DNA of 44,342 nucleotides from UBA9642 sp964545585 (GTDB lineage Archaea; Nanobdellota; Nanobdellia; Woesearchaeales; UBA9642), in contig CAZJFT010000003.1 of NCBI GenBank assembly GCA_964545585.1, forward strand, positions 1-44,342, in the 5' to 3' direction. The position numbers and the translations under genes were made by a program. This document shows, in pieces, positions 8,802 through 17,370 of the stretch. The notes below the pieces were generated by a model. That model saw only the letters and a list, made by a program, of their open reading frames with translations, was not told the DNA's origin and ran no database searches. Within the stretch, counting starts at the first letter, position 1. Every line of letters begins with the position of its first letter.

Positions 8802-9481
8802 TTTCTTCGAGAAACATCCATCTTTTTATTTTTTGTTTTTTTCTCCCGTTGTTCCTTCCAATGCCTATAGAATTCTATGGCTGCGGGAATCAATGACACA
8901 ATTATTATTCCGATTATAACATAAGTGAAGTGTTCCTTAACGAAAGGTATGTTCCCGAAGAAATAACCAGTCCATAAGAAGAGGCCAACCCATAATATCC
9001 CTCCGATGATATTATAAGATAGGAACTTGAAATAATCCATTTTCCCGACGCCTGCAAGGAATGGTGCGAAAGTCCTTATTATAGGGATGAACCTTGCCAA
9101 TATTATGGTTTTGCCGCCATGCTTCTCAAAAAATTTATGAGTCCTCACTAGATGCTCCTTATTCAATAACTTTCCTTTATACTTAAAAACTCTTGGACCG
9201 ATGAATTTCCCTATAGAATAATTAACGCTGTCACCAAGCACTGCAGCGACAGTCAGCAAAAAGAACAGTATCCATATATCCCACGCGCCTATCCCTGCCA
9301 AAGCTCCGGCCGCAAACAGCAAAGAATCTCCAGGAAGGAAAGGTGTCAATACAAGCGCAGTCTCTAAGAATATTATGGTAAAAACAATACCATAAGCCCA
9401 TGGACCGAAATAGTTTATTATTATCAAGAGATTGGAATCAAGATGCATGATATATTCTATGAATGCATGGATGAGGTTCAT
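8798..9481 (-). CDS. DedA (VTT/SNARE-associated) family membrane protein
   Basis: The 227-residue protein has the DedA core: FLETALVLTPFLPGDSLLF and the conserved ARFIPIIRTFAPFLAGVGKM segment with re-entrant helices, followed by a GYFFG region. DedA proteins are proton-coupled transporters or scramblase-like lipid carriers, involved elsewhere in flipping polyprenyl-phosphate carriers. The ATG at 9481 is preferred over the TTG one codon upstream. The C-terminus is strongly basic (KEQREKKTKNKK), consistent with a cytoplasmic tail. It overlaps the presenilin-like gene by four bases. A polyprenyl-phosphate role would fit the glycosylation genes in the window, but this is inference. Confidence 0.88.
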   Translation of the reverse strand: MNLIHAFIEYIMHLDSNLLIIINYFGPWAYGIVFTIIFLETALVLTPFLPGDSLLFAAGALAGIGAWDIWILFFLLTVAAVLGDSVNYSIGKFIGPRVFKYKGKLLNKEHLVRTHKFFEKHGGKTIILARFIPIIRTFAPFLAGVGKMDYFKFLSYNIIGGILWVGLFLWTGYFFGNIPFVKEHFTYVIIGIIIVSLIPAAIEFYRHWKEQREKKTKNKKMDVSRRK

Positions 9482-9530
9482 CAATCATGAGAAACAGAAA
9501 GTATTTAAAAATGTTCGGAATTATTATTTC

Positions 9531-10004
9531 ATGAAATATTGCCACACGATAACCGTAAACGTCTTTATAAAACCAGAAGACATAACACAAAATCCGGAAA
9601 TAAAAGAGAAGGCGAAATATACAATGAAATCTTTGCTCCCATTAGATTGGGAGAAAGAAAAGATATCGATCAATGAAATCAAAGCAGAAGGCTTCGAGGG
9701 AAGACAGATAATAATATATGAACTTAGGATGCAAAAAGAGAAAGAGACGAATGCATTCCTAAAAAACCTCCTTTCTAAACTGTCTAAAGACCAGAAGGAT
9801 TTCTTAAGGCTAGAGAAAGAATCAAGACTCGATGAGAATGATGACTTCTTCATAAGATTAGACAGGAACAAGCTCCTAGAAGGCATATACGAGATAACGA
9901 CATCAGGAGACTGCTTCCACATACGGATGAACATTGCTGCATTTCCGAAGAAGCGAGAGAACGCAATGAAAGTGATAGATGAGATGTTCGCAAAAACTAT
10001 ATAA
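9531..10004 (+). CDS. COG1325/DUF54-like RNA-binding protein
   Basis: The 157-residue protein starts MKYCHTITVNVFIKPED and continues with alternating strands and helices, including a long charged helix (about 70-110) and GDCFHIRMNIAAFPKK near the end. This matches the archaeal COG1325 group, small RNA-binding proteins with an L5-like fold found near exosome genes in many archaea. No exosome gene is present here, so the assignment rests on sequence pattern. ATG 9531 is chosen because TATTTAAAAA (9502-9511) lies about 25 bases upstream, predicting a leaderless mRNA; in-frame upstream starts would lie inside the divergent DedA gene. The 80-residue membrane gene follows after its own promoter. 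Confidence 0.65.
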   Translation: MKYCHTITVNVFIKPEDITQNPEIKEKAKYTMKSLLPLDWEKEKISINEIKAEGFEGRQIIIYELRMQKEKETNAFLKNLLSKLSKDQKDFLRLEKESRLDENDDFFIRLDRNKLLEGIYEITTSGDCFHIRMNIAAFPKKRENAMKVIDEMFAKTI

Positions 10005-10042
10005 ATAGGATTGTATATAATTAGATAAATTGAGGTGAATAA

Positions 10043-10285
10043 ATGAAATATGCACATTTAAGCGCGGGGTTCATGCTTACAAGCATCATAGGATTCCTTA
10101 TATCGATATTCTTTGTAAATGACCTTTCTCCAACATGGGGATTCACGTTCATGCTGTTCTTCGTGATAATGTTTGTCGCATCGATGATAAGCATGACAAA
10201 AGCGCCATACACAGAAAAAGAATACCAAGAAGAGCTAGGAATACACAACAAAATTTCCAGAAAGACGTGGAGAAAGAAGAAATAA
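10043..10285 (+). CDS. Small two-helix membrane protein
   Basis: This 80-residue protein has two predicted membrane helices (about 6-25 and 33-50) and a charged tail ending SRKTWRKKK. I do not recognise a family with assigned function. The start is supported by GAGGTG at 10032-10037, five bases before ATG 10043, and a TATA box ACTATATAAATAG at about 9994-10006. It is followed without any gap by another small membrane protein, so the two form one transcription unit. Confidence 0.7.
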   Translation: MKYAHLSAGFMLTSIIGFLISIFFVNDLSPTWGFTFMLFFVIMFVASMISMTKAPYTEKEYQEELGIHNKISRKTWRKKK

Positions 10286-10570
10286 ATGGATCTATCTTTT
10301 TTTAGGCCAAGTAAGAGAAAAATAATTTTATCTTTTCTAATAATGATGGTTTTAGGAACATTACCAATTATACCTGTTTATCAGATTATAATGTGTGTTA
10401 GAACGCCTTGTTATCCAATACCTGGCGGATATTCCTCTATTTATTCATTAAATAACTACGCATTAATTAGTTTAATGTCATATATAATGATTATATTAGA
10501 ATTAATCCTATCATACTTACTGGCCTGTTTCATATTAAATATCTATCAGAAAAAAATTGCAAATAAATAA
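10286..10570 (+). CDS. Small membrane protein of unknown function
   Basis: The 94-residue protein begins at the base following the previous stop codon. It has two hydrophobic segments (about 13-33 and 58-88) separated by a short extracytoplasmic-like loop with CVRTPCYPIPGGYSS, including two cysteines that could pair. Codons are more A/T-rich than in neighbours, hinting at relaxed constraint or recent arrival. It converges on the HerA-like gene with three bases between stops. No function can be assigned. Confidence 0.6.
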   Translation: MDLSFFRPSKRKIILSFLIMMVLGTLPIIPVYQIIMCVRTPCYPIPGGYSSIYSLNNYALISLMSYIMIILELILSYLLACFILNIYQKKIANK

Positions 10571-10573
10571 CCT

Positions 10574-11917
10574 TTACAACTCTATCTCTTTATCTACATC
10601 TGATTTCTTAGGGATTGCTGATGGGTCTTCTCCGCCGTGCCATGTGAGTCTTGGGCGCATTCTTATTGGATACATTCGTTCATTATTATCGTCGAATATT
10701 ATTGCTGCACCTTTTACTCGCGGCAAATCATCTAATTGCTGGACAAGTCCTTCTCTCATGTAGCTCTGCATCAATGCGCCTAACGCTTCTGTGTCAAGTT
10801 TCGCAGTTATCCTGTGAGCTATCACTACGTCTGACTGTGTCATCACATCAGTATGTATCTTGCCAGGCTGTTGGGAAGCAAGTATAAGAGATATTCCTGG
10901 CTGTCTTCCTTCCCTCAATATAGTGACGAGCGGATCTGTCGCCAATGTCTTTCCATCATGCGGCAGGAATTCGTGCGCTTCATCGATGACCAGCCAAACC
11001 ATTGGGGATTCCATCTTCTTTATCATTTCATCACCGAAAAGGTTTACTGCCTTATGGATTTGTTGGTATTCCTCATTCTTTCTCGCAGTCATCCTTTGTA
11101 TGAACAGTTTCTCAGCAATCAAGCCAACGACAAGATTCTTTATATTCCAAGAATTTGCCATCGTCGCATAACAGCTCAAGTCAAGGACAGTCACCTGTCC
11201 TGCTTTCGCAAGCTCACTGAGCGGTGTCGCCTTCAATTTGCTTCCTTCAAGCTCGAAAATTCCCCAATTCCTGGCGTTTGTGAAAAGGTTCTTTGCAGCA
11301 TTCTTGCTGTTATTGTCAGACTCCTTGTCTGATTCTATGTTTTTCAGAATATCACTTATTGTGAAATTTTTGCCTGATTCCTTAAGATTGTATACGACCT
11401 TCTCTATCAATACGCCTATAGGATCATTTGCAGGTATGCCGAAGCTCTGCGTCCAATCAGTTGCATCAAGCTCACTCGGTTTGATGCTGAAAGGGAAATC
11501 GGTAGGTATGCCTTTCTTTTTATAACTATCATAATATCCTGTAGGGGTGAATATCTTCACATCCAAAGATTTCGCCTTAAGACCCCAATCATCAAGCAGA
11601 TTCCTGTCTTTATGATTAGGATACTTCATAGTCCAGTATATACCCATTGTGTCAAGGAGTATTACTGAGATATTGTTCTTTATCTCCTCAGGCAGGTCAG
11701 ATATGCCTTCTGCGATGACACCCATCGTATAAGATTTACCTGATCCTCTCTTACCAACTATGAAGAATACGTGCGCCCTTGTGACATCAAGATAGATATT
11801 GTTGCTCAGGCTCACAGTACGGCCCATCTTGACGTAATGCTTAGCAATAAGCACAGCTCCCCTATTACCAAGCCTCTGCTTGTCAGCCTCACCTCTGCCG
11901 ATTATAATATCAAACAT
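10574..11917 (-). CDS. HerA/VirB4-like hexameric ATPase (DUF87)
   Basis: The 447-residue protein has Walker A GKRGSGKS (55-62), a HerA-type segment ILLDTMGIYWTMKYPN, Walker B WLVIDEAHEFLP and a sensor region SLILASQQPGKIHTD. This is the architecture of HerA-like DNA-pumping ATPases, although the classical HerA N-terminal barrel is short and no NurA nuclease gene is nearby. ATG 11917 is preferred over the GTG three codons upstream: the TATA box at 11938-11950 is then about 27 bases away, a leaderless layout. It is divergent from the parvulin fusion. Roles in DNA translocation, repair or segregation are possible. Confidence 0.88.
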   Translation of the reverse strand: MFDIIIGRGEADKQRLGNRGAVLIAKHYVKMGRTVSLSNNIYLDVTRAHVFFIVGKRGSGKSYTMGVIAEGISDLPEEIKNNISVILLDTMGIYWTMKYPNHKDRNLLDDWGLKAKSLDVKIFTPTGYYDSYKKKGIPTDFPFSIKPSELDATDWTQSFGIPANDPIGVLIEKVVYNLKESGKNFTISDILKNIESDKESDNNSKNAAKNLFTNARNWGIFELEGSKLKATPLSELAKAGQVTVLDLSCYATMANSWNIKNLVVGLIAEKLFIQRMTARKNEEYQQIHKAVNLFGDEMIKKMESPMVWLVIDEAHEFLPHDGKTLATDPLVTILREGRQPGISLILASQQPGKIHTDVMTQSDVVIAHRITAKLDTEALGALMQSYMREGLVQQLDDLPRVKGAAIIFDDNNERMYPIRMRPRLTWHGGEDPSAIPKKSDVDKEIEL

Positions 11918-11937
11918 GAAAACCACTAGAGACCACG

Positions 11938-12013
11938 TATATATAAATTTTAGGATTATTAAGGTTTAGGATTGTTAAGGCGTCTCAGAAACAAATCCAT
12001 AACCTTTATATAT
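11938..12013. promoter_or_regulatory. Divergent promoter region with a 16-bp direct repeat
   Basis: Two TATA boxes face apart: TATATATAAATTT (11938-11950, read on minus for the HerA-like gene) and CTTTATATAT (12004-12013, plus, for the parvulin fusion). Between them, TAGGATTATTAAGG (11951-11964) is repeated as TAGGATTGTTAAGG (11967-11980), 13 of 14 bases alike with a 16-bp period. The repeat touches the HerA TATA box, so it could be an operator or an extended TFB element. Confidence 0.5.
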
Positions 12014-12053
12014 GCTCGATAAATCCCTGTATCTACTCAAGGGAGGTATGATT

Positions 12054-13721
12054 ATGGAAAAGGACAGGAACAATCCAGAAGTGACAGAAGATTCTGATAT
12101 AACCCATATAAACAATGTGATAACAAATGAAGACGATTCTAATGAGGATTATGTAGATTATGATTCAGTAAATCTCGAAGGGAATGAGCAAACAGAAGGA
12201 CCATTGAAAGAAGTAGAGACAAAAACGGAGAAGAAGCCTGCAGAGAAGAACAACACAGAAAAGAAGATGACAGTAAAAAAATCTGAAGATAAGAAAATAA
12301 TAAAGCCGCAAAAAAAGAAGGAAGAGTTAAAACCAAAAAAGCAAATAATGCATAAGAAGGTAGACAAAATGGAGAAGAAAAAATCTATTAAATCAGATAA
12401 GAAGCCACACGCTTCACATAAATCAAAAGGGACAAAGCTCATCTGGCTTTGGATACTCATAGCAATAATAGTGATTGCAGGAATAGCATTCCTAATAATA
12501 ACATTATCGAAAGAAAGACCTGTCGACAAGACTACATCAGAGATAGCTGCAACAGTAAATGGAGAGCCAATATATGCATTGGACATAGAGAACCAATACA
12601 ATAACCTGAATCCTATATTGCAGCAAGTATATACGAAAGAGACAATACTTAACCAAACGATAGATGAATTGCTCCTTATCCAAGAGGCAAAGAACAGAAA
12701 TATACAGGTCACGGATGCAGAAATACAGGAAGAACTGACAAATTTCAAGCTACAGAATGGCCTATCTGAGAGCGATTTCGAAGACCTTCTTGAAGGACAA
12801 AACCTCACATTAAAAGAGCTTGAGGGCCTTATAGAGAGAAGATTGTTGATAAAGGATTTGTTGAATGAGACAATATTCAAGAATGTAGATATAACAGATG
12901 ACGCAATAGAGCAATATTATGAGCAGAACAAGAACAGCTTCACACAAGCAGAGCAGGTCACAGTACAACACATACTGATACTTACATCAGACAACGTCAC
13001 GGATGCACAAGCAAAAGATAAGATAGAAGACATAGAAGATGAATTGACAGACACAAACTTCTGTGAGCTTGCAAAAGAGTACAGCGAGGATCCGGGAAGT
13101 AAAGATAAATGCGGAACATATACTTTTGGAAGGGGAGAGATGGTTGAAGAATTCGAAGAGACATCATTCGACTTGGACATCAATGACACAGAGATAGTCA
13201 AGACCATATACGGATATCACTTGATAAAGAAGCTGGATTATACGCCAGAAAAAATACAAGAACTAAATGAAGTGAAGGACGACATAAAGAATTTCTTGAG
13301 CGATGAAGCAGCACAGAAGAATTTTGACGCATTATTGACAGATTTGAGGTCGAAAGCCACGATAGTGAACTATATGTATAAGACTGAAACCAAAACATCA
13401 AGCAATGAAGATCAGACAACAGGCAATTTAGTCCCGATTGCAAATCTTGATGATTTCGCCAAATGTCTGACAGAGAAAGAGGTAAAGATGTATGGCGCAT
13501 ACTGGTGCCCACATTGCGAGAACAACAAGAAGGCATTCGGAGATTCATGGCAGTATGTCACATATGTAGAGTGTGCAGTAGAAGGACAGCCACAAGTTCA
13601 GACGGCAGCATGTACAGATGCAGGAATCTCAGGATATCCTACATGGATAATCGATGGAGAGAAATATCCTGGAGAGCAGACATTAGAGAATCTGGCAAGA
13701 TTAAGCGGATGCACATTATAG
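12054..13721 (+). CDS. Membrane-anchored parvulin foldase fused to a thioredoxin-like domain
   Basis: The 555-residue protein has an acidic then very lysine-rich cytoplasmic tail (1-128), one membrane helix (about 129-152), a SurA-N-like helical domain (about 160-295), a parvulin peptidyl-prolyl isomerase domain (about 300-395, with VQHILIL, LAKEYSEDPGS and YGYHLIKK) and a C-terminal thioredoxin fold with WCPHC (about 484-488) and cis-proline GYPTW. The last domain resembles the CPHC thioredoxin modules linked to VKOR oxidases. It probably isomerises prolines and exchanges disulfides in exported proteins. ATG 12054 fits Shine-Dalgarno GGGAGGT (12041-12047) better than ATG 12048, which touches it, or 12012, which overlaps the TATA box. 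Confidence 0.9.
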   Translation: MEKDRNNPEVTEDSDITHINNVITNEDDSNEDYVDYDSVNLEGNEQTEGPLKEVETKTEKKPAEKNNTEKKMTVKKSEDKKIIKPQKKKEELKPKKQIMHKKVDKMEKKKSIKSDKKPHASHKSKGTKLIWLWILIAIIVIAGIAFLIITLSKERPVDKTTSEIAATVNGEPIYALDIENQYNNLNPILQQVYTKETILNQTIDELLLIQEAKNRNIQVTDAEIQEELTNFKLQNGLSESDFEDLLEGQNLTLKELEGLIERRLLIKDLLNETIFKNVDITDDAIEQYYEQNKNSFTQAEQVTVQHILILTSDNVTDAQAKDKIEDIEDELTDTNFCELAKEYSEDPGSKDKCGTYTFGRGEMVEEFEETSFDLDINDTEIVKTIYGYHLIKKLDYTPEKIQELNEVKDDIKNFLSDEAAQKNFDALLTDLRSKATIVNYMYKTETKTSSNEDQTTGNLVPIANLDDFAKCLTEKEVKMYGAYWCPHCENNKKAFGDSWQYVTYVECAVEGQPQVQTAACTDAGISGYPTWIIDGEKYPGEQTLENLARLSGCTL

Positions 13722-13728
13722 GCGCAAC

Positions 13729-13862
13729 CTTTATAAACACATTTTTTTTCCTTTATTTTATTACCAAATCTGTCTCGTTGTAGGGGCAGGATGCCATCTG
13801 AGGTTAAAAACACGATGGGGAAGAGAGCTTCTAGCATCTTTCAAGGTAATGGAGAATACAAA
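13729..13862 (+). promoter_or_regulatory. Promoter and ~100-nt leader of the uS2 gene
   Basis: TATA box CTTTATAAAC (13729-13738) predicts transcription from about 13760, leaving a leader near 100 nt, unlike the mostly leaderless neighbours. A T8 run (13742-13749) between TATA and start site probably terminates the parvulin transcript. The leader holds two weak hairpins: CCATC (13794-13798) with GATGG (13814-13818), and GAAG-AGAG-CTTC (13820-13831). GGAG (13851-13854) is the ribosome site. Autoregulation by uS2 is a reasonable guess. Confidence 0.45.
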
Positions 13863-14462
13863 ATGACACAAGAACAATTATTGGTACCGACAGATGAATA
13901 CTTGAAATCAGGAATACATATAGGGACAAAATTCAAGACAAAATACATGGAGAAATTCATCTACAAGACAAGACCAGACGGCTTGACAGTATTGAACATC
14001 CAACAGATCGACGAAAGGATAAGGGTCGCTGCAGATATGCTCTCAAAATATGCTCCAGAAGACATAGTTGTAGTGTCAAGGAGAGAGAACGGCTGGAAGG
14101 CAGTCAAGATGTTCGGAAAGATAACTGGTGTGAAGACATTCGCAGGAAGATACACTCCAGGATTGATGACAAACCCACAATTGAAGAATTTCTTAGAGGC
14201 AAAGATCGTGTTCGTCGTTGATGCTTGGCCAGACAAGAATGCGGTCCTTGACGCAAACAAGGTAGGGATCCCAGTCATCGCATTATGTGATACAAACAAC
14301 ACAGCGAACTATATCGACTTGATCATACCCTGCAACAACAAGGGAAAGAAGTCATTAGGATTATTGTTCATGATAATCGCGCAAAGATACATGCTTGCAC
14401 GTCACATCATAAAGAAGCCAGAAGACTTCAAGTACAAGATGGACGACTTCTCAGACGAGTAG
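13863..14462 (+). CDS. rps2: 30S ribosomal protein uS2 (S2)
   Basis: The 199-residue protein matches archaeal/eukaryotic uS2: LLVPTDEYLKSGIHIGTKFKTK at the start, TRPDGLTVLNIQQIDERI, AGRYTPGLMTNP, VVDAWPDKNAVLDA and GIPVIALCDTNN. It binds at the head-body junction of the small subunit. ATG 13863 gives the usual N-terminus and has GGAG eight bases upstream; the in-frame ATG 13791 would add 24 unrelated residues and is rejected. The usual archaeal neighbours (uS9, RNA polymerase subunits, enolase) are absent, so the gene sits alone. T-rich terminators follow the stop. Confidence 0.97.
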   Translation: MTQEQLLVPTDEYLKSGIHIGTKFKTKYMEKFIYKTRPDGLTVLNIQQIDERIRVAADMLSKYAPEDIVVVSRRENGWKAVKMFGKITGVKTFAGRYTPGLMTNPQLKNFLEAKIVFVVDAWPDKNAVLDANKVGIPVIALCDTNNTANYIDLIIPCNNKGKKSLGLLFMIIAQRYMLARHIIKKPEDFKYKMDDFSDE

Positions 14463-14477
14463 ATAATTGAAGAAATA

Positions 14478-14495
14478 TTTTTTAATTATTTTTTT
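14478..14495 (+). terminator. T-rich terminator after uS2
   Basis: Two plus-strand T runs, six (14478-14483) and seven (14489-14495), lie just after the uS2 stop without a strong hairpin. This is the common archaeal termination signal. Confidence 0.5.
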
Positions 14496-14567
14496 AGATT
14501 TATCAACCAGCACCATCATTTTAAAATCGATTGCTTTAAATACTCTTAATTCTAGTTAATCAAATTA

Positions 14568-16100
14568 ATGGTTGATGACAAACAGATAAAACAATGGCTC
14601 AAAGACGGCACCATTACACAACAGCAAGCAGACAAGATGCTGGCCGATTCTTCTCGCGATAAGACAGAAAAGAAGTCAGTCAAATTCATAAACGTCATTG
14701 CCACAATAGGAGCGATACTCATATTCATAGGGTTTGCATGGCTAATAGCAAAGAATTGGCATTACATTCCTAGCGCAATCAAAGTCCTAATACTTGTCGG
14801 GGCAACACTCGCAGCATTTACAGGCGGCGTATTAATGCGAGTAAATAATCATGAAGGAATAGGACGATCTCTTCTGGTCCTTGGCGCATTATTATACATA
14901 CTCAGTCTTTTTTTAATATCTCAGACATATCATTTGGCAACAAGCATACAGCATTATACATGGATAGTCTTCTTGTCTTGGACAGTCATAATGTTGACTG
15001 CATACTTTTTGGATTCCAGAGAGAATCTTGTGATATCTATGTGGTTGTTCTTCCCATGGATGCTCATGCAATATTATGTGTCAGTGATGGATAAGGATGT
15101 GGAGTTTGGTTTTGTCATGGCATTAGTCATTTTATTCCTAAGCATAGGTGCATTGCTTTATGGCCTATCAGTAATCCACAAGAGCATAAAACATAGGTTT
15201 GCACCTATTTATCAATATTGGACCGTTTTCTATTTCCTGCTAATAGTATTCCTGCTGAGTTTCCAATTGATGATACCTTTCTTCGTCATGGGATTTGAAT
15301 CTGCAGCACTGACGCCATTTGTAATTGTAATGATAATCATATGCTTAGCAGCATTCTTGACAGGCGTTCTTATGGCACTAAAGCAACAGGTAATCGCTCC
15401 AAAAGAGGTATTGATAGTCTTATTAATAATTGTAGCTATTTTCGTTCTGACTTTATTGCCTCAGTTAACGAAAGGGACAGCAGGAAGATGTGAAGCTGTT
15501 AGCTGTTATGATTATGGCACCAAAGAACTATGTGAATCATCGCCAGAGCAACTATATTGCGAGTGGACAGATAAATATACACAAGGAAGGGAATATTGCA
15601 CACAGATAAACTGCTATGAATACAAAGACGATAGTGCGTGCAATCTTCAGCCAGGATGCGAATGGATGAACAATTTCTGCAACACCAAATCTGGAGTTAC
15701 ACGGCAGATGTGTAATACTTTCCACAACGAAAAACAAAACTGTGAATCACAGAACGTATGCAAATGGTATCCTTCATATAATGGAATGAGCGGCAGGTTA
15801 GCCACAGGACAGTATCTGCTATGGATACTCAACAACGTATTACTAATAGGATTCATAATATTCATAATATGGTATGGACAACAGAACGGAGAAAAAAATA
15901 TAGTCAGTCTTGCAATATTCTTCTTCATAATAGATATAATATCTAGATACATCGGATTCTGGATGGACTTCTCTGGGTATTTAGGATTTAGCTTATTGTC
16001 AATAATCGGAGGCATACTTCTAATACTCGGAGCATGGCTCATACCAAAATGGCATAAAAAGCTCATTGAAGACACAAAGACAAAAGACACAAAACCATGA
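14568..16100 (+). CDS. DUF2157 multi-pass membrane protein with a cysteine-rich extracytoplasmic insertion
   Basis: The 510-residue protein begins with the DUF2157 leader (QIKQWLKDGTITQQQADKML) and then about ten membrane helices. Between helices, residues about 302-412 form an insertion rich in cysteine with repeated blocks of the type C..Y..K..C.....C.W....C, and several C-E-W and C-K-W pairs. Such blocks are not part of ordinary DUF2157 and look disulfide-bonded and extracellular. TATA GCTTTAAATAC lies about 27 bases before ATG 14568, so the message is leaderless. The gene overlaps the next (GDYXXLXY) by four bases, the usual partner of DUF2157. Function is unknown. Confidence 0.85.
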   Translation: MVDDKQIKQWLKDGTITQQQADKMLADSSRDKTEKKSVKFINVIATIGAILIFIGFAWLIAKNWHYIPSAIKVLILVGATLAAFTGGVLMRVNNHEGIGRSLLVLGALLYILSLFLISQTYHLATSIQHYTWIVFLSWTVIMLTAYFLDSRENLVISMWLFFPWMLMQYYVSVMDKDVEFGFVMALVILFLSIGALLYGLSVIHKSIKHRFAPIYQYWTVFYFLLIVFLLSFQLMIPFFVMGFESAALTPFVIVMIIICLAAFLTGVLMALKQQVIAPKEVLIVLLIIVAIFVLTLLPQLTKGTAGRCEAVSCYDYGTKELCESSPEQLYCEWTDKYTQGREYCTQINCYEYKDDSACNLQPGCEWMNNFCNTKSGVTRQMCNTFHNEKQNCESQNVCKWYPSYNGMSGRLATGQYLLWILNNVLLIGFIIFIIWYGQQNGEKNIVSLAIFFFIIDIISRYIGFWMDFSGYLGFSLLSIIGGILLILGAWLIPKWHKKLIEDTKTKDTKP

Positions 16101-16615
16101 GAAAAGAATATTTATCACTAATAATAGTTCTTAACATAATATCCGTCTTAATATTCTCCATAATAATTTATAACCAATGGCCCTATCTGACTGGAAAGAA
16201 GATAGTGCTTGCAACACAACCAGTAGATCCATTCGACCCATTCATGGGACAGTATATGGTCATAAATTACGATATATCCAACTTAAATGTTAGGGAGAAT
16301 TTTGATACTGGTGATACAATATATGTCATGTTGCTAGAAGATGAGCAAGGTATTTGGCGTGAGCAAGAGATATCAAAAACAAGGCCTAAAGAGGGCACTT
16401 TCATAAAGGGAGAAATAAAATATTTTTATGGAAACAGTGTATCTGTGGAATATGGTATAGAACAATATTTCTTTGAGAGAAACGCACGTATGCCTACAAC
16501 AAACATAACGATCGAAGTCTTAGTCTCTTCATCTGGAAGAGCAAAAATATCACAGCTTCTTCATAATGGAAAACCAATAAATATAGAATACGAAAAAGTA
16601 GACTTTATGTCATAA
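16097..16615 (+). CDS. GDYXXLXY-type membrane-anchored protein
   Basis: The 172-residue protein has one N-terminal membrane helix (about 7-25) and an outside beta-rich domain. ATQPVDPFDPFMGQYMVINY is the family signature, here GQYMVINY instead of GDYxxLxY, and YGIEQYFFER is the second conserved block. The start codon overlaps the DUF2157 stop (ATGA), so translation is coupled. DUF2157/GDYXXLXY pairs are widespread in bacteria and some archaea, with no settled function. The D-to-Q change in the name-giving motif is unusual. Confidence 0.85.
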   Translation: MRKEYLSLIIVLNIISVLIFSIIIYNQWPYLTGKKIVLATQPVDPFDPFMGQYMVINYDISNLNVRENFDTGDTIYVMLLEDEQGIWREQEISKTRPKEGTFIKGEIKYFYGNSVSVEYGIEQYFFERNARMPTTNITIEVLVSSSGRAKISQLLHNGKPINIEYEKVDFMS

Positions 16616-16626
16616 ATTCAGAGAGC

Positions 16627-17298
16627 TCACCCGTTAACCTCTTCCAGTCCTTTCTGCACTATCCTGAACACAGCGAAGTTTCCTTCTTTAATCGAGCGAT
16701 GTTTGATTATTGTTATCTTTCTCAAGTCGCCACGCATCTTCGTCAATTCAAGCAATGCTCTCGACCAATACTTTGTGACATCTCCGCCGACAGTCTTGAC
16801 CTTATCCCTCTCCTCTAAGTCGGCATAAACCTGATTCGTCATTATCACAGGAATCTTTCTCTTTCTTGCAATCTCTGTCAAGAGGGCCATGTGCAGACTA
16901 AGCTCACGGTTTACACTCTGCACATCATTAGATACTCCTAATTCAAGACGGTACAATGCAGCTATAGAATCCACTATTATCAACCCAAACTTTTCATCAA
17001 CAACCTTTCGCATGTATTCAAAAGCATCCTTCTGCTCAGAATACGTTGTCGGCGTCAAGAATACCGTCCTCTCAAGGACTTCCTCATAATTAGGGCATAC
17101 CTGCTTGAAACGTGCTAAACTAAAACTACCTTCTGTGTCAACATAAAGTATCTTCTTCTCATTAAGATTCGCCATTGCCAACAGGCAGAAATTAGTCTTT
17201 CCGGCACCAGGCGGGCCATAAATAGTCGTAATGACATCATTCTCAAAACCGCCATCTAAAAGAGAATCGACAAAATCCACACCTGAAGATATACGCAT
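16627..17298 (-). CDS. radB: DNA repair and recombination protein RadB
   Basis: The 223-residue RecA-fold ATPase lacks the RadA N-terminal helix-hairpin-helix domain, as expected for RadB. Walker A is GPPGAGKT (28-35), Walker B LIIVDSIAALY (about 105-115), and the L2-region pattern MTNQVYADLEE followed by GGDVTKYWSRALLEL is typical. RadB is thought to load or modulate RadA during recombination. The TATA-like TTTTAAAAATTT (17317-17328) is about 25 bases from ATG 17298, giving a leaderless message divergent from the nucleotidyltransferase. It converges with the GDYXXLXY gene. Confidence 0.93.
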   Translation of the reverse strand: MRISSGVDFVDSLLDGGFENDVITTIYGPPGAGKTNFCLLAMANLNEKKILYVDTEGSFSLARFKQVCPNYEEVLERTVFLTPTTYSEQKDAFEYMRKVVDEKFGLIIVDSIAALYRLELGVSNDVQSVNRELSLHMALLTEIARKRKIPVIMTNQVYADLEERDKVKTVGGDVTKYWSRALLELTKMRGDLRKITIIKHRSIKEGNFAVFRIVQKGLEEVNG

Positions 17299-17370
17299 GA
17301 TTATTGATAATAGAGAGGATTTTAAAAATTTGATGGGAAAATTAATAAAGAAAAAAACTTACATAAAGAC

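Noticed and set aside
13791..13862. 24-residue N-terminal extension of uS2
   Set aside because: It does not resemble uS2 N-termini, and ATG 13863 has a well-placed GGAG.
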